Positions 35,401 through 48,093 of a DNA stretch of 64,000 nucleotides are shown one piece after another. Positions within the stretch are counted from its first letter, which is position 1. The number at the start of each line of letters is the position of its first letter. A model generated the notes under the pieces. The model worked only from the letters and a program-made list of their open reading frames with translations. It was not told where the DNA came from and did no database searches. This DNA is from Colius striatus (Eukaryota > Chordata > Aves > Coliiformes > Coliidae). The position numbers and the translations under genes were made by a program. The DNA is taken from assembly GCF_028858725.1 (NCBI RefSeq), contig NC_084767.1, forward strand, positions 609,501 to 673,500, read 5' to 3'.

Positions 35401-38400
35401 GCTTGGATTTATGTCCCTGCCGTGTCTGCAGAGGTCACTCTGTGTTCAGGCTAAGCCTGCAGAACTTAATTGAAGTCAAACTCCTTTTGTTTATTTAATG
35501 CCTAGGTGTCTGAGTGTTGCTTCTTGGGCTTTGGACCTTCCTGCTGTTAAACTGTGCTGGATCATGCAAATGTTAGTGCTGGCAGCAATGAGTCTGTGCC
35601 TCTGTTCATGTCAAATGAGCAAATCTGGTATTTTGAGTGCAGCATTCGTGAGGTAACTTCCTAGGTATGTGTGGTAGGGGACGGCAAAACACACAGGCAC
35701 ATCTCACCATTCTCTTGAGAGCTTTTCAGCATTTCACTTCTTTTCCCTCCTTGGTGCCTTCACTTTCCTGCATGGTAAATATTCACACTACCTTGCCTGC
35801 CCAATGGGAGAATCCAAAGTTTCTGTTTGTCTTTCGTTTTTTCCTTTTGTGACTTTTTCTCAAGCTTATCTCCCCTAAATAATGACTAGGGAGGGAGGAC
35901 ATTGGACCAGAATGGACATGAAGGAGTTTGGACAACTGTCCTCAATTCAAGGACGTCTTTGCATTGGAAATCCTTTATGCATCACACTCTGTTCTAGAGA
36001 GTTGGCTTTAACAGCAAACCTCTTGCAGCAGGGTGTCACTTCACTTCCATACATTACTTGAAATGCTTCATTAATTTGATGACCTCGTGGGCTCCCAGAA
36101 AAAGCCATTTATCAGTGTTTTGAGGAAAGAGAATTCCTCTGAGCTAAAGGGACTGTTTTGTTGCTCAGATTTATTGCTTGGCTGACTTGATTCACCATTC
36201 AAACATGATGATTTTTAGCTGCTGGGCAGTGGCCCTTTCAATGTTGAAACTAATTAACTGCTAGAATTCTTCTTAGGAAGGCTGTTTCCTTACTGTTTGT
36301 TGGGTTCTGTTGGGTTGAGGTTTTTTAAATGCACAGAAATAAAGCAAACACAGTCCTTGGAACACAGGTTGCATGGTTACGGCATCAGCACAGCCAGCAC
36401 TGTGTTAAAATGACTTTGTGTTACACAAAGTGAGGCTGTCTGCTGTCCCTGCTGTCGACGTGACACTGTACAAAGGTAAGATGAGAAAAGAGACAACATC
36501 TGTAGACAGAAGAAAGGAGGGACGTCACAATCACAACCAAGTGAGAGCTCGGAGAACAGCAAGAGGAGTCTCTGATATAGTTAGGGGTCCACAGCCATTA
36601 AAGATCTGGGCTATGGAGCTTGCTGGCAGATCAAGGTCAATGGCTATGCAGCTGGGGAGTCCTTGCACATCCCTTACCCTCCTTCATCCCTGCCACTGCT
36701 GTTGCAGCCTGTATTTCATAGCTCAGATAGATCATAAGGACTGCAGTACCTGCTGTCAGGACCTTGTGAGGACCTTGTGTTGGAGGAGGAGGCAGGGCCA
36801 GCTGCCTGGTTGTCAGGACACATCCAGCTGCAGGAAGTTCAGCCGCTGGTTGTTACCTCATCAGGGAATTCTGCTCAGCAAAATATTTTCTGGAGGAAGT
36901 TTATAACCCCTGCAATACTTCACGGTGATGTCTAAAAAAGGCATAAACAGGTCTAGAAGCTCAAGCACAGCTAAATTCAGTGCCTGTTGTACTCCTCCCT
37001 GCAGGGTTTTTGTAAAGCACTGCTGCCCTGCTCCCTGCTCCCAGTCTGTAGGTGCGAATGAAGTATAAATCACAGCTGTTAACTGAAAGCAGGGAATCCC
37101 TTGCTGGCTCCAGCGAGCTCCTCATCTGTCTTTGTTCCTGACAGTTTGATTACCTTTATCATCATCTTTAAATGCAGAGCTGCAAATACCATTAGTGGTC
37201 ATAAAGAACAGCAATTCTTCTTGACATGCCTCAGCCACAGTGTCCTCCTTGACTGGCAGCAAGGAGCACAGGCCAGCTGTCTTTCTCCTGTGAGCCTGGG
37301 CTGAGAGCCTCAGCCCTGGCTGTCAATTCCTCTCCAGTTGGCTTCTTCCCTGCATTTCATTGCACATGGCTCCAGGATTTCCAGCCTTCTTCTGAAGTTT
37401 CATAGTCCAATTGCTCATTGCTGGAGCAATGAGGAGCATCCCTGGGTGTGTGATAGAGGAAGTCTTGGCTTGCCCTGAGCAGAGAGTGTGGGGGACCATC
37501 TGCACCTGGGAGAGAAGAGAGCTCTGCTTCCCATGGATGCTGCTGGAGCTCTCCTGGCCTTGGCTCCAAAACGATCATGAGATCTCTCCGATAGTTCTCT
37601 AGGTGAAGTAAGAGGACAGTTGGTGAAAGTTTGTCACAGAGGGAAATTGAATGAGGAAAAACAATCTGGTGGTCAAAAGAATAGCATCTTGGGACATGCC
37701 ATACTAATCAGCTTGCCCCATCTCTTAGCTCTCAGCCAGAGCATGTTCCAGCATCCCCTAGCCTGGAAGGGTGACCTTAGAGGCAGGACAAGAAAAAGGT
37801 TTTGAGGGAGACAGTACAGAGTGTGACCCTGAGGGTGTACCAGGCACAGGGCCAATGGGGCAGGACAATTCTCTTTGGTGCCTGACATTTCCCTCTGCAC
37901 CAGTGAAGCCACCCCTCAAAGAAGCACACATCTGATCCACATGTCTTATTCATCAGCCATCCCTGCTGATCTCTCCTTGCCTGTGAGCACCCACACTTTG
38001 CTTCCCATCAAACTGTCCTTGAAGCAACGCAGCCAAGTGCTGGGTGTATCTTTGCTGCAGCTCTCTCTCATCTTGGCAGCCCAAGGTTTTTGGTTTGTTT
38101 AGCTGAAAGGGAGCCTGGGTCAAGGCTGTTACATACTGAGCTGAATCCAAACAGCAAGAACATGATGGTGAGTGGGGAGCCAAGATTTGGGCTGACAGTG
38201 GCAATAGCAGAGGGTCAGTATCATCCTGGGAAGCAGGGTAATGCAGACGGAGAAAGGGGATGCTGGTGATGGATGACATGGGAAGCTGTGGGATCCCTCT
38301 CATGCAGCCTTAGCCGATTGTTGGGTGGCAGGGACACATAACAGCCAGGCATCCATCCCTGGGGCAGGGCTGGGAAGGAGCTCTTCATCCCAGGGGCAGG

Positions 38401-39439
38401 GTTTGAAAGGAGCTCCTCTCCTGGGGCACCACACAAGCCGCAAACCATCCCCAGTGGTACTGGAGGCAGCTCTTGTTTTGAGCTTGGAGAAAGCAGTCAG
38501 GTGCGTGCAGGCACCAAGCTGCAGCCCAAGGACTATGCAGCAGGCAGGAGAGTTGAGGCTGCTCCTGCCTGCTCTGAGCAATGGCTGTTCCCCCACTGAG
38601 GACCCGCAGCTCCTCACCACAATCTACCTGGGGTCCAACCCGTGGTGGCAAATACAGCATGTTAAAGCCTGGGTGGGCAAGGAGATCCTCAGCACTATGC
38701 TGGCCAGCCTGAACCCAGGCTGGAGAAGGGGTTATAGGGGACAGGGAGGATCAAGGGGCTGAAGCCAGCAGCTGGGAACAGAGATGTCCAAGGGACTCAG
38801 GCTTGAGTGACAGCCCTGTGCCCCGACTTGCCTGTAGCAGGGGCTTCCCCACCAGTGGCATCCTGTGGCAGAAGGGCAGGAGATAAAAGCCAACAAGGAA
38901 TGAAATTGGTTTGTCATTCTTTCTTTGCAGACACAGATCCAGCTCTGACTGAGGGATGTAGTGATTACAGCAACTTAATTGCATGGGGAAAACCCTTCCC
39001 AGGTGGCACACATAGCCCCAGGCCAGGCCTTCAGGACAAACCCCAAGTTATGGGTGTGCTTGCAATTGTGCTGCTGCCAGCTTCATGCTTCAGGGAGCCC
39101 TGGAGAGGCTGAAGAGGCTGAATCTGCTCACCCACCTTCCACTTGGTTTAGGCAGCTGGGCAAAAGTCCTGGGTGGCTGAGGAGGTCCTTGGCAGCCAGC
39201 CTCTCCTCCCTGCCACACCGGGGCTCAGCCTGGGTGATTTCCAGCATCGCTCACTCCATTTCAGTGCAGCAGGAGAAGAGGCTTATGGTCACCTTAAAGG
39301 AATAAACGACGCATAAAAATATTTGATCAATTAAGCCGAACGATTTGGCAAGCGCAGGCTCCCTCTGTACCCATCCTCCTCACAATTGCCTCATTATCCA
39401 GCCCTAAATCAAGCTGTCACAGCCTTTTCTCTGTATTTT
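32401..39439. other. Intergenic region right of MFAP3
   Basis: No coding exon is supported. The only obvious local structure is a 30-base tandem pair at 34502-34561, a smaller imperfect repeat around 38349-38422, and AT-rich blocks at about 34185-34260 and 39290-39420 that resemble conserved noncoding elements. Mammalian synteny predicts a long gap here before GALNT10. Confidence 0.5.
34502..34561. repeat. Two-copy 30-bp tandem repeat
   Basis: Two adjacent 30-base copies start GAGGCTGC and end GTGTGCTG, and differ at a few positions. It is a young local duplication with no gene attached. Confidence 0.75.
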
Positions 39440-40260
39440 TTTTTGGCTTGAGGGGAGCGGGAGGGAAGAAGGGAAGCGCTTTCCAGCGCTCAGCTCCAAA
39501 GCAGGGGAGCGTCTCTCTGAGCGGGGGGCTCCCGAGAGCATCCCTCCCCTTCCCCTGCGCCACCCCGCCGCCTGCCCGCGGTCTGCCCGCGCTGCTGCTC
39601 CGTCGTTCGGCTGCGGGGCGCGGCGGCACCCGAGCCTGCGGCAGCGGCGTGCGGGGCGTGCGGGGCTGCGGGGCGTGCGGGGCTGCAGGGCTGCGGGGCT
39701 GCGCCTCGGCTCTGCGGGGCTGCGGGGCTGCGGGGCGTGCGGGGCTGCGGGGCTATGCCTCGGCTCTGCGGGGCTGCGGGGCTGCGCCTCGGCTCTGCGG
39801 GGCTGCGGGGCGTGCGGGGCTGCGGGGCTGCGCCTCGGCTCTGCGGGGCTGCGGGGCTGCGGGGCTACGCCTCGGCTCTGCGGGGCTGCGGGGCTGCGGG
39901 GCGTGCGGGGCTGCGGGGCTACGCCTCGGCTCTGCGGGGCTGCGGGGCTGCGCCTCGGCTCTGCGGGGCTGCGGGGCGTGCGGGGCTGCGGGGCTGCGCC
40001 TCGGCTCTGCGGGGCTGCGGGGCTGCGCCTCGGCGCTGCGGGGCTGCGGGGCTGCGGGGCTGCGCCTCGGCTCTGCGGGGCTGCGGGGCTACGCCTCGGC
40101 TCTGCGGGGCTGCGGGGCTGCGCCTCGGCTCTGCGGGGCTGCGGGGCTGCGGGGCTGCGCCTCGGCTCTGCGGGGCTGCGGGGCTGCGGGGCTGCGCCTC
40201 GGCTCTGCGGGGCTGCGGGGCTGCGGGGCTGCGGGGCTGCGCCTCGGCTCTGCGCAGCGC
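39440..40260. promoter_or_regulatory. CpG island made partly of a minisatellite
   Basis: CpG dinucleotides become dense from about 39470. The first part (39470-39647) is unique GC-rich sequence that looks like an ordinary promoter island. The second part is the tandem array described separately. No GALNT10 first-exon sequence, or any other recognisable coding start, is present on either strand. Open frames of 222-326 codons cross it in all three plus frames and one minus frame, because the repeat lacks stop codons. Confidence 0.6.
39648..40257 (+). repeat. GC-rich minisatellite, CTGCGGGG / CTGCGCCTCGGCT units
   Basis: The array mixes an 8-base unit CTGCGGGG, a 9-base variant CGTGCGGGG, and a block GCGCCTCGGCTCTGCGGGG. 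The core CCTCGGC occurs about 15 times. Variants such as CTATGCC and CTACGCC are scattered through it, and unit order is irregular, as in a length-variable minisatellite. Because unit lengths are not multiples of three, a conserved repeat protein is unlikely. Runs of GGGG lie consistently on the plus strand. Confidence 0.9.
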
Positions 40261-43200
40261 CCAACGGGCCTTTTCTGTGCCGCTGGCTCAGGCGCTCACT
40301 GTTGGCTGGGATGTGTCCCAGGAAGGGGACACATGTCTCATGAGGTTCTGGAGGTGGCCTCCACTTTTCTCAAGTGCCAAAGTGAAGAGGGGTCGGATCT
40401 TGCTTTCTTCTGTCTAAATCACTTGTGACAAGTGCCTGGAGACCCTTCTCTTGCCTTAGCTGGGACAAACGGGCCCCTGGAGTCCCATGCTCACAGAGAC
40501 ACCTGCACTGTAGTATCAGACCAGCCTCTTTTCATTGGGAAACCATGAGGGAATTGCACCGAGAGGCTCTTGATGTGAGCTGGTCCCAGAGGGACTGTGT
40601 GTGTGTGTGTGAGCCCCAGACAGCAGACACGGAGTCTCTCACTGTTCATTAATCAAGAGAAAAGCAAAATCTGTCTCTCTGGGACCCTCAATGTTTCACA
40701 GGCCCTGGAGAAATCACCTGAGGACCCATTTCTTGCATCCTCAGGACAACAGAGCATGCCTCGCCCTGCATAAATGGAATCCCCTCACCCTCTGTCCTCC
40801 TTCAGCTGTGTCCTGAATGCTGTGCTAGGTCTGTTTTATTCTCCAAAGACCAAGCCTACTAAATGGATTTGGAGCCAGACCCATCGATTGATTCTGCTGG
40901 GAGAGAGTGAAACAGCTGCAAACTCATCTGTTCAAGCAAGCAGAGCCAGGCAGCCAGAGCATCTCTGCTATGCTGGCCCCCTCTGCAGTAGAGACAGCCC
41001 AAACCAGACCCTTCTGCCCAAGAAAAACTTCAACTCGAGATGAAAAATAGGGCACTGTGTAACAGAAACATAGACCCTTGCATACAAAGTCACTCTGGCC
41101 TGCATTAACCAAAGATGCTTTTGCCATCCCAGCAGGCAGGCAGGGCAGGGCAGGGCAAGGCAGGGCAGGGCAGGGCAGGAGTGCAGGCTCTGGGACCTGC
41201 CACGCTGCTGGGGCTGCTGGCAGCTCGACTGGGCACTGGGCAGCTGGTGCCAGAGAGACAGCTCACAGAGGTGGCATGTCCAATCCACATTGGTTGGTTC
41301 CTGTGTCTTTAATGCTGTCAAAACCTGAGATGCTACCGCTGCTTTCTCAGCCTTGCTAATTGGCTGCAAAGAGCAGATTCCAAGTTGCAACTACTTCTGA
41401 ACTTTAGACTTGCCTTTAAAATCCAGTTCCTACAAGGATCTTACCCCTCCCTCTTTCCAAACACAGCTCTGCTCCAGCTGGCAGAGCTGCCAAGCAGTGC
41501 AAGCAGCAACCCGCTCCTGCAGCTCGAGGGCAGGTCGTACACCCCACAGGGATCCCACAAGGGCTTTTCTGCTCCTGGGCTGGTCACTCTGGGCTCCTCC
41601 AGCCCCTGGGAACTCTGGAAATAGAGAATGGGAGAGCTCATGTCAATCACCTGGAGCCCACAAGCAAGACCCCCTCTGGGGAGCATCTCCAGCAGATGCT
41701 GTGGTGTTTCCAGCCTTTCCCACTCCAGCTTCATGTATTCTCCCTACACCAGTACTGTTCATTCCTCCCAACAAGCTTCTTTGATGGCAGAGGTGCAGGA
41801 AAAGGCAGTACATTGGGTGCTGAGTGAAGCCCCTGTCAAACTGTGATCTCCTCCAAGGAGATGGGATCAAAACATGTTACAAGAGCAGCTCAGGCCCAGA
41901 CCCTGGGCAGAAGTGATGCAAAGAGAAATGAGGGTGCTGGGCAAAGCCCCCTAATCCCTCTCTGGTCACCCTTGAGCCTGCACTAATGAAAAGCTGGGCA
42001 ATGTCCACGTGTGCAATGCCAGGAGGACAAGCTAACAAGGATGGTGCCTGCACTAATGCACACATGCACAGCCAAAACAGTTGCCAAGACCTTTTCCAGC
42101 AAAACAGCCTGAGGCTTGCAAGGAGCTCCTTGCCAAAGCAGAGAAGCTTCATCTCCAGCACATCCTCCTCTTAGCAGATGTGTTTCAGGTCCTACTAAGC
42201 TGTAAACAGAGTTGCCAAGAGTTCTTTCTTGGACTCCACCAAAGGCTGCTGGGCAGAAAGGAGCAGAAGTTGGGCCCGTGTGAAACACTACAGCAAAAGC
42301 ACACTCAATGGGAGTAGTCAGAGCAACAGTTGGGGTTTTCTATGTTGTTTGGTAATTTCAGATCACAGATGGAAATATCTGAGAGAAGCATCTCAGAAAT
42401 CACACAGTCTGTGGTTTTGCCCTTTTCCCTGCTGTGTTGTGACGGGAAATTGCAGACAGTGTTTCCAAAAGCCATGGAACACCATGCAGGCCCTGGCAAG
42501 TTCACATTCAGCTGAAGCAAACTCCACTCCAGCTTCCTCCCTGCCTTAGAAAAGGTCACTGAACCTGACCGCTGCATTTTGCTGCCTGTAGTTTTCACCT
42601 TTCCCCCATCTCATTTGACTGCTTCGATGCCCTCCACCGCAGCACTGCTGCAGCATTGCCCTCATGCCAGCCTTGCACCCCAGGAACACCACTGCAGCTC
42701 GTGGTTTCTGATGGGAAACGTGATGTGGGCTTGGGCAGGCAGCTGCCAGAGAAAAAGAACGGGATTCTTTAAATACATGATTCTCCAATAAAAAAGGAAA
42801 GACAGACTTTGCAGAAAGTCCCATTCTGTACCCAGCAAGAGAAGGTGCTTGGGCTCAGAAGAGCATTTCTGCTGCTGCCTTCTTACACGGCCAGCAGAAC
42901 GCAGGGCGAGCACTGCAGCAAAGACACCCGTGGCACTCAGGGCTGCAGCTCTGCCTTCAAACCCACATTCTCCATCTGTGCTCAGTCTCAGCAGCACAGC
43001 GGTTAATTGCTCCTGTCCTTTCCCTGGATGCCTTCACACTCCTCCTTGTGCCCGAGAGCTGCCCCAGTTTACCCATGAGGCTCAGGGCGAGCATCGTGCC
43101 ACAGACTGGGAGCAGCAGCATCTTGGTGCTGCAGCCCAGGACACATTGGGACCCCGGGTGTGGGCCCTTGATTACCCTGGAGCTATGCTAATGGCTTGCT

Positions 43201-46200
43201 ATTTTCATTGCATGGGAGTCTACACATGCTGCAGGGTCTGGCTAATTCTGCGTGGCACAGGTGCTGGCGCATCACGCAGCAGCTTATATTTTTTGCATAA
43301 TAAAGGTAAAGTGACGCTGGGGACAGGTGTCTTTTACGGTCCAGTGTCAGCCGCCTCCATGTTCTGAGAGTCGTGAGCGAGAGGGGAGAGGGAGGGAAGG
43401 AAGGCAAAATAAACAGATAAATCCCTGGAACATATGGCTTGTGCTCAGTATCTTTACGCATGAGGCACCCCACTTAATAAAAGTTTAGGATGGAAAAGCC
43501 AAATAAAATTGATAATCTGCCCGGGGAGGGTGATTCGGATGAAGTAAGCACATTACAAGGGGGTGACTGATTTACAGTTTCCTTCTATTTGCAGTTTTAT
43601 GACTATTACAGTTATTCTTGTGAATATAATTCATTACTGTGCTATTATTCCCAGAAGTGAAAATCAAAGGTTTATCAGCCGACACCGGCGAGCATGAAAT
43701 ACTGCCCCAGCACACGGCTCGGTGCCGGGACCAGCGCTCAGAGCACACGGGAGGAGGCAGGAGCCGAGTGCTCGCCACTCCCCACCCCCAGCTCCCACCC
43801 CGGGCTGCAGGGAGGGACGGGCAGCCCGAAGCCAGCAGCATCCCCAGCCGGGCAGGGAGGAGGCAATGAACCAGATGGACATCTGCGTGATCTCATTCTC
43901 CAAGAGATGATGGACGCAGGAGTGGGAGGGTGAAGCTGGCTCAGTAGTTTGGACAAACGTGGTAGAGGTGTGTGTGGTGGTGGGCAGAGCTGGGGCGAGA
44001 GCAGGCACCCCAGAAGCTGGGTACCAAGTGTGGGGCAGGCGTGCAGGCATTGCCGGGGCTGTGGCAGGCTCCCAGGCACGGGTTTGGGCACAGCATCTCG
44101 CTGTGCTGCAGGGTGCCAGGGGGCAGGGTAATAGGCTTGAAACCGAGAGAGCGTGACCTGGAACAGGAAAGAATTAATTCAGGAAAGGGTTTTATTTTGA
44201 CTAACAGCTGTTGCTGGGAGGAACGGACTAAACCAGGGTTTTATTCAACCTGAAAAGCAGTGAAGAGGAGACTCAAATGCCCTTTAGGTTGCTTCTGGAT
44301 GGACACGTGATTCTGTAGCCCGCATTTAACACAAAAGCCGGTCGTTCCCACTGCAAGGCTTCTCTGGCAGCTCAGGGAGCCACTGGTGCAACTGGTGCAA
44401 CCCAATGGCACAGCTCTACTGAGCTGCACCATGAGGGCTTTCAGGCTTTTGCCACTCCCACATGCCAGCCTCAGTTGTGAAAACTAAGACAAATCTCTTT
44501 CATCCTTCCTTTCCTCCTCTTTTGAACAAGTTTTTGTCTGCAGACAACTCTTTGCTTTCCCCGTTTGGCTCCACGATGGATCCTCACCCCAAAGGCTTCT
44601 TACAGCATGCCAGGTGCTCCTGCTGGCCTCCTTGAACACTGATAGACATCAGCTATTGAATAAAATAACCTCCAGAAGCTAATGGGAGAGCCCTGCACAG
44701 CACGCAGACCCTGCAACAAACCCCCATGGATGTGGAGAGAAGGGGAGAAAGGAGAGAAGATCAGTATGTCTGCTCCAGACTGAGGACCCCTTCAGCCCAG
44801 CATCCCTTGGTCCTGGACAAGAGTGTGATGCAGAGAGCAGGAGGCATTGGGCAGATTTGAGGGATGTTTCCCTGGCATCCACCCACCTGGGTCCCAGAGC
44901 TTGTCTCGGTGCTTAACAGCTCTTGATGGATTTTTTTCTTCCTAGAATTTGTCTAATCGGTTTCTGACACCCTGCAAAGTTCTGGCATTGGCAGTATCTT
45001 CTGGCAGTAAGTCTCCAGCTGAAGGGTGTGCTGCCGGAGGAGCTTTGCGTGCTTCCAAAGCCTCGGTCGTGGCACTGGGATCGAAGCCACCTATGAGGAT
45101 GGGAAACACAAACACAGAGGCAAGGACTTTACTCCTCACCACTACAAAGTGCCACAGTGGGAGCAGAGTCTCTGAATTGCTTAAAAGGAAATAAAGCTGT
45201 CACCAGCTGCATTGTCAGAGTCTGTCCTCAGCCCTCTGCCCTCTCCAGGGCCCTAGAAATGGCACATCCCAGAGCAGCTGCAAACAAGCTGCCAGGATGA
45301 GCCGTAATTGCCATTTAACAGTTTTAAATACCCATAACCCACACTTAAAACAAATGTACCCAGCACATTGGAGTGAGCTGAGCCTCTGCCTGCATTCAAA
45401 GTGAAGCACATGTCAAGGGCTCTGTTGAGAAGGAACACTATGGTGAAGCCAGGAGCTGATGGAGAGAGGTGGCCAGACCAGCAAAGGCTCGGTTTAATGC
45501 CAGCCCCTCCTGCTGCCTCTGTGACCCACGGTGCCAGCTCAGGCCACTCATCCCTGTCCCAGGCTGGAAGCATCCGTGGCTTCCCCAACACCACGGGCAC
45601 GGCGGCTTCCAGCCAGCTCCAACTGCACATGCGCAAAATGAATCCCATTAAGCTGCAAACGGCACGAAGTAAAAGCAAATCATCTGCAGCAATAACCATG
45701 TACTTTCCCTGCCAGAGGCTGGGGACAGGGGACAGTGAGGCCCTGAAAGTGCCCGGCGAGGACACAGCTCCAGACTGAGCTAACGGCACCCGTGCGGCCG
45801 AGAGACTTTAGCATTGTGGTTAATTGTGATGAGCAATAAAATTCCAGCTGGGGAGGAAGGTCCCAGCGCCTGCCAATTAGTCCTGGCATACTGAAGACAG
45901 TCTGTAACAGGATTATTGAACCGGTCCTGTTATGCACTGCAGTCTTTGGGGAAGCTCCCCACTGTGCGGCGGCTGAGCTGAGGGGAGCGATGGCACACCA
46001 GCACCTGCTGGGGAGGGCAGTGTGGGGAGCTGGGGTGGGAACCAGACACCTGCCTGCCCTTCCCGCAAAAAGAAGCACTTTTCTCACTCCTTGCCTAAAG
46101 CACTCATCGTGCCAAAGGTGTTTGAGTCCACATCAAGCAGGAAAGCTGGTCAGTGACCAAGGTTTTGCTGTTCAAGAGAAAAATGGATTTGTTTTCTGCC

Positions 46201-47980
46201 CTGAAAGACAAATACAAGGAAGCTGCATCAGTCCCCAGCTGAGAATATCTAAAAGGCAGCACTGATGCAAGAAGCTGTTTGCTTGGCCATCTTACTGTAA
46301 TGGCAGGTATTAGTGATTTGGAGCTTTTCCCTTGGCAGCCCTGCTGAGACTCTGTGTTTGTAACACTACAATTAAGGGTGAGAGGAGGGGCTCAGGCTGC
46401 CAAAGGAGCCACGGGTAACATTTGGAGCCAGTGGGTTGAGCGTGGCAGACGATGGAGGGAGCTTCCTGCAGACTCCCTCTGGCTCTGCTTGCTACCAACA
46501 TTACTGGAGGAATCTCTCTCTGATGGGGGAAGAGATCAAACCTGCTCTTTAGATGACAGTAGCACCAGCAACCCCTGGCTGTGCAAGGCTGTAGCCATTT
46601 GCATTGTGGGTGCTGACTTTCACCTCTCCTATGCCTCCCTGCACTTGGCAGGGACCACACCACAGCCCCTGCAGTGCCATCCTCAGCCCTTCCTAGAGCT
46701 CTGAAGCCACTCATTACCCCAGAGAGCCCCTGGCCCAGCTGAGGTCTCCTGAATCATCACAGAGTGCCCATGGCCTCTGCTCCACTCAGTGCCCCTCTCT
46801 CACTGCTTTTGGCTGAACGGCCAAAATGTGGCTTCATTTTTCACTCCAGACTCAGGCATAAAGTAGTACTGTGCTGAGAAAGGTCATCTCCTGCTCATGG
46901 CTTGCTCCAAAACTTCTCTTCCTCTGGTGCAGGAACCTGGCCATCAAAGGGCTCTCCTGACTCCTTGGTAGAGAGACCTGGGAGCTTTCTGATGAGGATG
47001 CAGACCCTCTGCTTGGCGCCAGTCACTCAGCAGTGCTGTTCCTGTGGGATGAGCTTGGGAGCTGCTCTGGGGCAGGAGCCCAGGCAAGCTGTGGATGCTG
47101 CCTGCCCAGGGAGGACCACAACAATGGCAGGTTGGCAGGTGGATGACAGAATCAAATCAGACACCATTTGTGAGGCAATAAAAGGGTAGGCTAAGCATAA
47201 AAAGAGTGAGATGGGAGAAGATGGGTTCTGGGCTGTATCTGCAGGCAGCACTAGAAGGATATGGTCTACAGAGATGAAAAGCCATTTGATTATTAGGCAA
47301 TATTTAGTGCCTGTGGCTGCAGGAGGGGAAATGATGCTGCTTTTCCCCCTTCTCAGCACTGCACAGAGCCAGGACTCGTCTGGCCATGCCCAAGAGCTGC
47401 AGACAGGTAGAGGAGCACAGCCATCACGGCTGAGGCTGTGCCATGACCCAGGGAAAGGTCATCAAAGATCCTGCTGCCAGAGAAAGGCTGCTCTGCCCAC
47501 ATTGAGCTGCAGACAATCACTACTGGAAAACACACTAAGAGAGTCTGAGTTTTATCTCCAATTCACAAAGTGCTTTGCTTTTCCACCTGGGAGCCCGGCA
47601 TGAGGTTCCTCAAGGTGGGGATTCGTTTCATCTTTATCATCCTGGGCAGATATCAGCAGGTTCCTGGGAAGGTCTGCATGAACTGTTTGACTTCAGCTGG
47701 CTTAGCCCAGATGACAAGCACATAGAGCCCAGGGAGATGCAGGAAATGCCCCAGGAGCTGCCTGTGACCCATGACCTGCCTCACTGTCCCCTCGAGGCTG
47801 AGACACAGCCTGCAGCCATGCTCCAAACTGACTCTGAATCTATCATTTCCAGAGCATTAATTTCTACTCATTATTGATCCCTTTGTAATACACTAGGACT
47901 GTGCTGTGCTCCACCAGCCATGAGTTATGAGCCCATCAATATCTGGCCACAGTAAATGTCGTGCCCCTAGGAGCCATCCT
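40261..47980. other. Intergenic region with scattered simple repeats
   Basis: I find no coding exon with consistent splice sites. Short repeats are TG at 40596-40611 and GGGCA at 41134-41179. Two AT-rich blocks, about 43485-43690 and 45790-45945, stand out as possible conserved regulatory elements. A modest CpG rise at 43680-43870 borders the first of them. Confidence 0.5.
41134..41179. repeat. GGGCA pentanucleotide microsatellite
   Basis: This is a run of GGCAG/GGGCA pentamers with one interruption (GCAAGG). Confidence 0.85.
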
Positions 47981-48093
47981 GAGGAGAGGAGAGGAGAGGA
48001 GAGGAGAGGAGAGGAGAGGAGAGGAGAGGAGAGGAGAGGAGAGGAGAGGAGAGGAGAGGAGAGGAGAGGAGAGGAGAGGAGAGGAGAGGAGAG
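47981..48093. repeat. Perfect GAGGA pentamer array, about 22 copies
   Basis: An uninterrupted pure-purine run of GAGGA covers 113 bases. The long plus-strand frame across it, encoding Arg/Gly/Glu repeats, is a by-product of the repeat. Confidence 0.95.

Noticed and set aside
39440..39660. Possible first exon of GALNT10 in the CpG island, expected by synteny
   Set aside because: No frame on either strand resembles the start of that enzyme (short basic cytoplasmic tail then membrane anchor); the gene more likely begins beyond the window.
39404..40428. Overlapping open frames of 222-326 codons on both strands with Leu-Arg-Gly-Cys / Pro-Arg-Ser-Pro repeats
   Set aside because: They arise from a stop-free GC-rich minisatellite whose units are not multiples of three; all plus frames are open at once, so none shows coding constraint.
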